The position numbers were made by a program, and so were the translations under genes. From positions 13,454,001 to 13,518,000 of the forward strand of contig NC_003284.9 in NCBI RefSeq assembly GCF_000002985.6: a stretch of DNA of 64,000 bases, in the 5' to 3' direction. The DNA comes from Caenorhabditis elegans. Taxonomy: Eukaryota; Nematoda; Chromadorea; Rhabditida; Rhabditidae. Under the pieces are notes generated by a model, which saw only the letters and a program-made list of their open reading frames with translations, did no database searches and was not told the origin of the DNA. Of this stretch, positions 1 through 9,415 are shown piece by piece (position 1 is the first letter of the stretch; each line of letters starts with the position of its first letter).

Positions 1-2533
1 TCTGACGGACAATCACATTCGTCTTCCCAACGGTTATCAAGGCCTGGAAATTGGCTTTCAGAGGAATGCTAACTGAAATTTTAACTTACCTCGAACTTTC
101 CGGAAGCATTGTTGAATTTGGTATGGAGTACAAATTGTATCATTAGAACCGCTTTCTCTAGCAGAATACGCCAACGGTGAGCACCCACACAAGTTGCGAA
201 CTTTTCGAAGTTTGCAGTCAATTTCACAGTGAGTTGCAGTGTACTGCAAAATTAAGTTGAGTTTGGTTATTTTTGAATTCTTGTAAGTGTATTCTCTCGA
301 AATCCCCAACTGGCGCTACTGTTGCTTTAAAATTACAAAAAAGTTATTTTTGCAATCCTTCAGAAAATCAATTTTAAAAAGTGTTAAAAAGTAGCCAGAC
401 TTACCGGAACATCTGTATCATTTCTATTCCACCCTTTTGAGCAGGATCCCCAATTTGCTTTGTCTAGGAGAGATATCTGTAAATTTCACGGTCAATCTCT
501 CTATTTTTAAAATGTTAACTCACATTTTTCATGGATATTGCCGCATGTAATTGCGAGTCAGGGGACACGGCTACTCCATAGGAGTTGATTTTTGGATATT
601 TCTCCGATTCGTGCACCATGATCAGGAATCCCCTGTCTGGCTCAAAATCTAGTGAATCAGCGTCTTAAATCTTTGTTTATATCTCATCATTTAACAAATA
701 ACATACGATCATCTATTTCATTGTTCCCATTTAAGACAAATTCCCAACCAAAACCATTTCCACTATACCACTGTCTGTATTTTTTATTTACATTCGACAG
801 TCTGAAATATTTTTTAAAGTTTTAATTATTGTTTTTACAACTTGCCTGAAACATACTCCAACCTCTGTCATTTCAGTTGTTACATGTTCACAACAGTTAT
901 GTAGCTTTTCCCTGCCAAAACTACACGAGATAAATGTTTCTTCACAAGATTTGCTGAAATTTCGAAGTGTTTTTGGTTTTTGTGTTGATTAAAGTATATA
1001 CCTGACAGATTTTAAAAAGTTTTTGACATTGAATTCCTGCTTTGTAAGTTCTTGATAATTATTCATAATTTCTAAAAATTGCTCTTCACCGAGTTTGGTG
1101 GATTTGTGTTCTGAAGTTGTCTGAAATTGAGGAAAGGTCAATATTATACATTTTCCAATCGTACAATTTCATCGAAATATCCAAAAATGTAGGTCCATGT
1201 TGATTTTGAGATGTTCAGTTCTTCAAGCTTTGTGGTGTTCAGAGGGTTTAAATTGCAAATTGTAACTTCAGGAAATAGAAGGCCTAAAACATCGTTATTG
1301 CAGTCCAGAAAAATTTATAAGTTCAGCTGTTTTTTTTTGTTTTTTTTTAAATTCAATAAAATTCAAACCATTCATTGGAACAATTGTGTTGGTTTGGAAT
1401 AAAGTTGGTTTTGCATGATAGCCCAGTAGAAGGTAACCACTCTGAAAAACGCGAGATGAATAAATTTCGAAAAGTTTTCCAAACTGGATTTTTGAGATTT
1501 ACCTGAGGCATACATGAGGCATGTTTCAGATCAAAACTATAAAAATATTTCATTATCTTATTACTTTCCGATTGAGACTGTAATATCCAAAATCTCATCC
1601 ACACATATTTTTCGAAAGTTTAATTTTCGATCGCCAAAAAACTTACATGAATCATAAACAAAGATAAACAGGATAACACCACTACAACCCAGAAAATGCG
1701 TGACGGCCAAGTGTTCGAATTGTATATTCTCACAAGTCCGTGATATGTTGTGAGCCCTGAGAACTCCTGAAAACTGAGTTGTATGTAAAGTGAACTAGTG
1801 TCATTTTGGAATATTGTTTTACAAAGGACAATTTTTCATATTGAAGGGTAGCGCCAGTGGGGAAAGTTTTAAGAACTACTACTTTTGTGCCAAAATGGTC
1901 GAATATCATAATAAAAACAATTTTAAATTTTAAAAATTTATTTAAATTCACTGTCAAATTACTCAGATTACTCAATTACTCAGTTTTTCCACTTTTAATT
2001 TTGGTTACCGACCAAAAAAAAATCCTACATTTTTATAATGTGATTTTGTTTAAATTATTTCTATTAAAACATTGTAAGGGTCAGAACATGCGACATTGCT
2101 TTGGATTTCCTCAAAAGCGCACATTTTTTTCAAAAATTTTTGCAATTTGCAATAACTTTGACCGGAAATTTTGAAAAATCAAAAAGTTTTTGGAGTGTTT
2201 TATTATGATATCTGGGCATTTTGAATCATTCTAAAAGTATTTAGACAAAATCCCCACTGGTGCGCGCTACTCCACCTTTGAGATTATCAACTATTCAAAA
2301 CATACCAAAAAAATCAGTATTATTTTAAAAACTGTTTCATAATTCAAACAAACTCGAGTTTGTTTAAGTGTTTTTTTTCTGTATTTTCCGATTATTTTAC
2401 ACTTTTGGATTAATTTCCAAAAATTATTACCAAAAGTTGTAGGCCAGAATTAAGCAACAAAAACCTCACTCACCTTTGTTTCATAGTCATACAGCTGTAA
2501 ATAAATTCTTTCACTTTCCGTCTCCGTTTCCAT
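1..2533 (-). CDS. DEG/ENaC (degenerin) sodium channel subunit, 3' end outside window
   Basis: Eleven minus-strand exons can be joined in frame: 2474-2533, 1647-1766, 1369-1441, 1150-1283, 1002-1120, 846-953, 707-801, 524-648, 405-476, 90-243 and 1-43 (running off the edge), about 367 residues. Exon 2 has the family N-terminal His-Gly motif (FSGLTTYHGLVRI) followed by the first membrane segment (about residues 42-60). Exon 4 has LLFPEVTICNLN, the post-TM1 FPAVTIC motif. Later exons carry the extracellular cysteines (CEETFISCSFG, HCEIDCKLRKVRNLCGC, DECDCPS). The second membrane segment and pore lie beyond base 1. Family members are amiloride-sensitive, often mechanosensory, trimeric Na+ channels at the plasma membrane. 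The start ATG at 2533 is the only one ahead of the HG motif. The intron after 846 uses a GC donor. I cannot tell which of the many worm degenerins this is. Confidence 0.9.
1843..2280. repeat. Palindromic element, GGTGGAGTAGCGCC family, copy 1
   Basis: Lies in degenerin intron 1. The left end reads AGGGTAGCGCCAGTGGGGAA and the right end is its near reverse complement (CCCCACTGG..GCGCTACTCCACC). Inner parts are also inversely similar (ATATCATAATAAAA against TTTTATTATGATAT). No coding capacity. It matches copies at about 47.6-48.1, 49.4-49.7, 50.66-51.09 and 63.37-63.7 kb. Confidence 0.8.
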
Positions 2534-2888
2534 GTCTTAATTCTAATTAAATAAAGTATATTGAAGAAAAAGTCAAATATTGAGAATTAAAAATCGATTA
2601 TACGTAATTATGTCTTGCGTCTTTGCCCTCTCGTGTTGCAGTCTACTCTTATCAGTTTTTTCATAGTCGCCCGAGAGAAATTATATATATTTTTTTTCAA
2701 ACTTTTTTGCGTTTCAAAATTTCACTTTTAAGAGTAACTTTTATTAATAAAAACTGTTGATAAAAAATTAATTATTTAATAAATGTAAAACCAAAAAAAA
2801 AACTCCCAAACATTAAAAAATAACAATAGTTAACAATCGAAACAATTTGCTTTATGAGCTTGTGCCCTCGATAAATCCAAAGGAGAAG
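2534..2888. other. Intergenic, degenerin promoter side
   Basis: A short AT-rich stretch between the degenerin start (2533) and the stop codon of the next minus-strand gene (2889). It should hold the degenerin promoter and the downstream gene's 3' UTR. I see no coding sequence. Confidence 0.5.
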
Positions 2889-5800
2889 TTAAAATCCCAT
2901 TGTCTCCAAAAATAAGATTGCGTCGTTCACTTTCTTTTGCGGGTTCGAATTTTTGTTGGTCAAAAGCACTTTAACATTTTCCAGAGTCTTAAAAAAAGTG
3001 GTGATTAGCTTTTAAATTGTAAACAAAAACTTACTACTCTGAGGACTTGTTTCTCATCGAAGGTTTTCTTCGAAGATGTCTGGAAAGAAAACTTGCTTTG
3101 ATTGCTTCGATTCTAATTAAATTTGATTTAAGTGGCCTAAAAATACTAAATTTTATAATGAGAATCTTCAAAAATAAATTTAAAACTTCATGCAAAATTT
3201 TCAGAAAATATATTTAATTTGGTTAACCTTTGAATTTTGCTTGCCCTTAACTTAAAGAATTTTAATGTTGCCCATGTAACTTCAAAACCTCTTCAAATTC
3301 AAGTAACAATAGTTGGTCCTCAAATTGGAATAACTCTTAAAAGTCTAATAATAACTACTGCTGCTCAAAATCTTATTTGGCATTGAAGTTTTTTACAATT
3401 TTAGACTGTCATCAATTTTTTGAGAACACGCATAATAAAATGCAGTGTTCACCGGCTATTTTAGGTTAAAAGTACATTACATTTTTCACAGCATTTTATT
3501 CACCTGATTCTCAGATACAGCTTTGGAAGTGCTTAGTGCCGAGGTTCCCGGCGAGTTTGAATCTTTCTGAAACTGGTGTAAAATTAGAATTTTGGCACAA
3601 ACTTACCGGTTGCAAAGAAGTTCCAATGTTCTGATTAGAAGTTCCATTTGTGACAATGGCAGTTGGTACTTGCTTTCCGAAGAATTTTGGCTATGAAAAT
3701 GCATTTAAAGTAGGGTTGGAATTTTTATTCGGATTTTTAGAACATAAAAAAATTGTTCAAAGAAGATACCTCCAGAATAAATATTCTCGAAAAATTGATT
3801 AGCTAAATAATCATGTGAGAATCACGGAGAAAAAGTTAAAAACTTACTGGGGCAGCACTTTTTGATGGGCCACTACAATCTCTATCCGTTTTCGATTCAC
3901 CATTTTTCTGAAAAAAATCTTTTCGGCAGGGCATGATTATGCTTACATGGCAATCTGTTATAATACATCTGTGGTAAAAAAGTTGTCAGAAAATTTTTCT
4001 GATAACCTAGGCTGCCTTCCACATAAGCAAACAAGAAAATTTGTTCAAAATTATACGGGGTACGTTAAAAATGTATTTTTTAACAGATTATTTTGGGGGT
4101 TTTTATTATATATTTTCCCAAATTAAACAATTTTCACAAATCAAACTGTATAAAAAACTCCAGGTTGAAAAACAATTCAAGAAAATGACTCTGTCCAAAA
4201 TTTTTTTAAACTTACATTCCACTGCTCAAACTTATTGTAAAGTTTAATAAATTCTGACATTCGGCTGTCAAAGCTTTGACCTTGAAAATGCACAAACTGT
4301 ACAAGCAAATTTTTGAGAACTTTTATGTTGATATTTGGTTATTTTAGCATCATATACCTAAATAGGGTTTGACCATATGTACTTCTCAAAATTTTTTTTG
4401 ATAATATTATTCATTACTGTCCGTTTTTTTTTGTTTTTTTTGTTGCTAGCAAACTTACCGGTTGCGAAGAAACTCCAATGTTATGGTTGGAAGTTCCATT
4501 TGTGACAATAGCAGTTGGTACTTGTCTTCCGAAAGATTTTGGCTATAAAATTTCATTCGAAATAGAGTCGGAATTTTTTTTTTCGGATTTTTAAAACATT
4601 TAAAGATTATATTTTTTAGAAAAAAACCTCGAAAACAAATGTTCTCGAAAGTTTTTTTAAACTCAATATCCATGAAACGTAAAAAATTCCTAAACTTACC
4701 GGGACAGCACTTTTTGATGGGCCACAACAATCTCTATCCGTTTTCGATTCACCATTGTTCTGGAAAATAAACATGTCGGTAAGGCATGAGGATTCTTACA
4801 TGGCAACCTATTATAATACATCAGTGGTAAAAAAGTTATCAGAAAATTTTTCTGATTACCTAGGCTGCCTTACACATAAGCATACAAGAAAATTTGTTCA
4901 AAATTATACGGGGTACGTTAAAAATGTATTTTTTAACAGATTATTTTGGGGTTTTTATATTTTCCCAAATTAAACAGTTTTCACTAGGCCTGTTAGAAAG
5001 GATTTATTTTTCAGCAGGACGTCCTCCGCGGCAGGACGAGAACGATGGACGTTCTAACTCGTCCTTTTTAACAGCCCTAGAGAATAGAAAAAACCAACTA
5101 ATACTCACAATACTTTTGTATTCTGTACGACTGTTGTTTTCTGATACATGGTCACCATACCGCTGAAAAGTTTTGATTATTGTTTAATTTTTAGATGAGC
5201 TGCATATTTTTTCAATTATTTAAAAGAGGGAATGAAAGAGGGACGGCAAATTTTCGACACTTTTTTCTTTTAACTCACTTGACTGAGGTGTTCCCGTTTT
5301 GAACTTTGATCAACCGTCTGAAAATACCGTTGATAAAATTTTGAATCGAGTTATAAAATTGCTATCATTTGAATTTACATAACTACTTACATCGTACTGT
5401 TCGGTATATCGTCCACCATTTTCCTGTCTACCAGGAGTGTCGTAAGCCTGGAACTTCAAACATGGAAAGAGTAATATAATGTAAGTTTTATATAGATTAC
5501 AAAATTAACCTGAGTAATCCGTTCATATATTTGGAAAAAAAACATTTTGGCACTTCGCACACGGGAAAATGTTTTTATGACTTTATCACGGCCTCTCTCA
5601 ATTTCAAATAAAATATTTATTTCCCGTGAGAAAATGTCTCTGCGTCGACCAAGAGATCGACTCAATCGAAGCTCTTCTGAATGATTTTCTTGAAGAAATG
5701 AAACACGCGTTCCCAGAAGAAATTGTGACTACAAAGCTTCATCTCCTCACATGTCACTTGATTCCGTATATGAGAGAGCATCGTAAATGAGGAAGATCGT

Positions 5801-8787
5801 CTGAACAAGCCATAGAGCATTTTCATGCTGTCATCAATAACCTCAAAACGCACTATGCTCCAGTTCGTAATCTGGTTGACAGAGCAAGTCTTATGATCGA
5901 AGATCTCGCCATTAGAAATTGGATGCATGATACTGGTGCTCAGATAGAACTTTAGTGGTATTAACGTTATTCTATCAATAAATATAAATTATCCAATTAT
6001 TCAAATATTTGTTTTAATTTTTAATATTCACGTGAAAGTGAGATTGAGAGAGTGTGAGAGAAAACGAGAAAAAATAAAATAATTGAAATTGAGAGAGGCC
6101 GTGCTTTATGGGTTCTAGGTAAGTTGTTTACAATTGAAATACTTACTGGTACTTGTGTATTATACCGTACTCCGGCCCAAAAAGCTTAACAGTTTTGGAA
6201 AAATTCACTTGACCTTTTTTTCCTATATTAGGCTTACAAATAGGAATTATGTTTTTCAAAGCTTAAAAATGTTCATCGATTTCATTTTTCAATCATAACA
6301 ACATTTTTGAAAGAAATTAATAAAAAACGTATTGGAACATAGTTGTGGGGCAGGTAAACTACAAAAGTACATATTTACAATTTCTTTTTGCTTGAAACTA
6401 TTGATAAGATGGGTTTGAAAATTCTCTGCTGGAGCGCGAGAAAAATGTCCTAAAAAATTTTTTTCAAATTAATTGCCACCCTGTAAATATTTTTTCTTTC
6501 TATGACTATTGTTCCACATCCAAACAAAAAAATTAGAAAATATTAATTCCCGCATAGTATCACTTGTTTGGCCAAATGTGAGTACAAGACTAAAAAAGGA
6601 TACACTTACTTCTTTTCGGCTACTGCTTTGGACGGATCGATCCACTTTGTATTCGTTTATCGGACCATTGTCTTCGTACCTCTCATTTCTTCTATCTGAC
6701 TGAAATGAGTAAATGAATGCTTTTGATGCTTATATATTTGTTACAATGTTTGAAATTTTTGAAAAAAAACTGATTGCAATAACTATGTATTTTTTAATAG
6801 ATTTTTAAATTGACTTTATCAACTACAATATTTTCATGTGCCGACTATTTTGCGAGTTTTCAGAAAAAACATCAACTCATTATATTTTTCTCACTGAAAA
6901 TGGAAGGTCATTCTAGTTACTGTATAACCGTCGAGGTATAATTCTATGTATTACCTGGCGAAAAATCAAAAGGTTTTTTTTTTAACTTTTTGAGTTCTTC
7001 TCTACTACGTAGTAGGTCAAGTGATCTAGAAAACTGCAAAGTTAAAAATCAATTCAGAAAGTACACATTTTTGGACGTTGCCATTATTACTAGTATTTAA
7101 AATCACTCACGTAATACTGCCCGGAATATCGTCCACTGCGATATTCATTGTCCTGGTACTCATAATCGAAAAAAGTCTGAAACAAAACCAATATCTTTTA
7201 GTTTACACTACTTTAATTACGAAATTCCACTTTTTTTCTGAAACCTACATTGTTCGCATGACGACCATAATTTTGCAAAGGTTCTTGTCTCTTGAACCCG
7301 CCGAGATTCTGAAATTTGCTACTGACTCACAAGAAGATTCACAAGACTACTATACTTACCTCATATTTTTGTCCTTCATGACGACTCTCTGATCGTGCCT
7401 GAAGTTATTAATTGTGAATATATTTGGGTTCAATGAAAAACAGAACTGTTTCAATAATTTTTATTTTACTAATTTTTTTTGTATCATTCAAACGAGAAAA
7501 AAATTTCTCTCTTTTTGTACAGCGAGTAAAATGTTCTAAAAAGCTGCAAAATCGGAAATAAATTCAGATCTTATGTATTACATTTTTAAAAAACTGTCAG
7601 TTTTGTTAATATTTTCAAACCACTTACATCATATTCTCCGGAGTATTGCTCATGCGGTTGATGGTCTTGATAACGTCGTGCCGTTAGTCTGAAACATTTG
7701 AAACAAAATCATAATTTTCCAATAACAATATTTTAAAAAACTGTTTCCAAATTGTTATTTGTTTCAATCACGTCAAACGACTGATTATCGCAAGAACTTG
7801 ATAGTTTAGCAATTACATATTATTAAATTACTCACATCATAATGACCGGAGTATTGTCCTCGCTGTTGATTTTGCTGGCCTCGAGCATTGCCGTCAGTCT
7901 GAAACATTTGGAACAAAATCACCATTTTCCAGTTTAATATATTAGGTTGGCGGGAAACTCCTGTCCTAATTTTTATTCATGTCATTGTGGACTGAATATC
8001 AATTTTGGTGATTAGACACTCCTAGTGATTGATAAGCAGAAAAAAGTCTTTGCAGTATATAACCCCCATCCCCTCCCTCTCTCTCTCGGTCAGAGTTCAC
8101 TTGCGATGATTTTACCTATAGGTATACCTCAATTCTTGTTCGGCATGTTCTGTTATACATGCTCCTGGCGCACACCATAATGAAGGATTCGAAAACTCTT
8201 CTGATGAAAGTTTTTATTTATGGACATGCTCCCTCGTATAAAACCATACAGAGATGATTTGATCGTTTCGGAAAAAGCGATTTTTCTTAGATTGAAAAAG
8301 TATGATCTGTTGTGTCCGTGAGAATAATAGTAGTTAGTCGAAACCACGATTTATTGATGAGGTTAAATCGGGAATAAGTATATAACAACAAAATAAGTTC
8401 AGTTCTATTTACACGTGTTGATGCCCTATTGAGAAATAAATGATTGAAAAATAGGACAGGACTTTCCCGCCAGCCTAATACATATACGTAAACATTTGTT
8501 GCATAACTATAATATCCAGAATGTTTTAACCACGTCTAACAATTCATTGCCAGAGAAACGGAAATTCCCTCTAAACCACAAAATTCCACATTTATTTTGG
8601 AAACCTACCTTTGTTTCATAACGACGACTATTCATCGGATAGTCTTCGTATTTGTACTCATCTGTTCTTACTGAAGGCTTACCCCCGAAAGTGTTGGGCT
8701 CTTCGAAACGTCGATTTGCCTGAATATACTTACATTTCCATCGAAAGCTTGTCCTGTGCCAAATCGAACTTGTTTTGGACGATTTCG
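2889..8787 (-). CDS. Unrecognised polar protein with modular small-exon structure
   Basis: No family recognised. Minus-strand exon-like units, each with acceptor and donor, are at 8734-8787, 8609-8719, 7836-7898, 7628-7688, 7360-7398, 7249-7308, 7111-7176, 6610-6699, 5391-5447, 5279-5317, 5109-5162, 4699-4759, 4459-4542, 3848-3907, 3607-3690, 3504-3566, 3035-3079 and the terminal 2889-2987 (ending ILFLETMGF, stop). Nearly all are multiples of three in phase 0. Units repeat a YSG-x-YD-like ending (GQYSGHYD, EQYSGEYD, GRYSGQYY), and the encoded protein is rich in Gln, Asn, Arg, Ser and Tyr, so probably disordered. Units 3607-3690/3848-3907 and 4459-4542/4699-4759 are tandem duplicates. Two units (7628-7688 and 4699-4759) are 61 nt and break the frame, so they are probably skipped or dead. 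The 5' end is unresolved: a start (MFFFQIYERITQ, 5510-5545) could serve a shorter mRNA, and the upstream units could belong to a longer form or be decaying. Confidence 0.55.
3607..4975. repeat. Tandem intragenic duplication (two exons plus introns, ~0.85 kb offset)
   Basis: Copy 1 spans about 3607-4115 and copy 2 about 4459-4975. Both contain the 84-nt and the ~60-nt exon and the same flanking intron sequence (for example AAGAAAATTTGTTCAAAATT and GTTAAAAATGTATTTTTTAA in both). Divergence is low, including in the introns, so the duplication looks recent. Confidence 0.85.
4984..5080. repeat. Short inverted-repeat insertion (MITE-like)
   Basis: Imperfect terminal inverted repeats of about 19 bp (CTAGGCCTGTTAGAAAGGA on the left, reverse complement of TCCTTTTTAACAGCCCTAG on the right) enclose a GC-richer centre with GGACG repeats. 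It sits in an intron of the modular gene between exons 4699-4759 and 5109-5162. Confidence 0.6.
5650..5954 (+). pseudogene. Coding remnant, probably transposon-derived
   Basis: A plus-strand frame runs from about 5650 to a TAG at 5952-5954 with one internal TGA near 5795. It reads coherently on both sides of the stop (EMKHAFPEEIVTTKLHLLTC; then EQAIEHFHAVINNLKTHYAP and SLMIEDLAIRNWMHDTG). The pattern of a helix-rich segment with SEQAIEHFH resembles domesticated or decayed DNA-transposon proteins, but I cannot name the family. It lies opposite the modular minus-strand gene, inside an intron. Confidence 0.5.
7942..8478. mobile_element. Mariner-type element remnant, 537 bp
   Basis: The ends are inverted repeats of about 30 bp: TTAGGTTGGCGGGAAACTCC on the left and the reverse complement of GGACTTTCCCGCCAGCCTAA on the right. 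A TA dinucleotide flanks each side (7940-7941 and 8479-8480), as expected for a Tc1/mariner target-site duplication. The interior on the plus strand keeps traces of a helix-turn-helix segment (FDRFGKSDFS near 8255-8290, like mariner W/FxRFxxGDFS) broken by several stops. Too short to encode a transposase. It is inserted between two units of the modular gene. Confidence 0.85.
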
Positions 8788-9313
8788 CTGAAAAATTAAA
8801 CAATGTAACAACTGCCAGTGAAAATTGATTTTGAAAATATTGTAACATTTTTCAAAAAAAAAAAACGTTTAATAGTCAAATGATTTGCAGATTTCAAAAT
8901 AATTGACACTTTAATTGAGCTCTGTACAACTCGACTTATCATCAAAAAAGTACAAGCGTGAATCTTTCTGGTGTCAAACTTTACCCGCATAGCAAACCAA
9001 TCTATTATAATAAAGTAGAAATAAAACTGTATTGATTTGAAACAAAATATACTCTTCTCCGAAAGAGCCAGGTTGGATATCAAAAGCGTCCACTGCACAA
9101 GGATTAAAAAAGTATTCGATGCCTTTTTTGTTCTAACTCCCTAGATTCCTAGTTTCTCTGCCTCGGATTTCAGCTTTGGATTATGTGTTTGATTTTCGTC
9201 GGCTCATGAAAAGGGGAAACATACGACTTGAATCTTTTGAAGCTGATTTTGCAAGCTTCACAATCGAAGAGGTAATGAAACAAGGTTGAAAACTGGCAGA
9301 GTAATATATATTT

Positions 9314-9372
9314 TTAGGCTTCGGCTTGGCTAGGCTTGGCTTAGGTTTAGGCTTAGGCTTAGTCTTAGGCTA
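9314..9372. repeat. Degenerate interstitial telomeric repeat (TTAGGC-like)
   Basis: A run of TTAGGC variants, best at 9341-9371 (TTAGGTTTAGGCTTAGGCTT then AGTCTTAGGC), preceded by TAGGCTTCGGCTTGGC-type degenerate units. TTAGGC is the C. elegans telomere repeat. A further TTAGGCTTAGG lies near 9642. Confidence 0.75.
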
Positions 9373-9415
9373 AATGTGTAACAAGAGAAAAAGAGAAAAA
9401 GGTACTTGTGTAGGT

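Noticed and set aside
6975-7038. Possible extra exon of the modular gene (FSRSLDLLRSREELKK)
   Set aside because: It has an acceptor, and a donor at GTAATA, but would leave the phase at +1 and create a stop in the next unit. A related intron sequence occurs near 7550.
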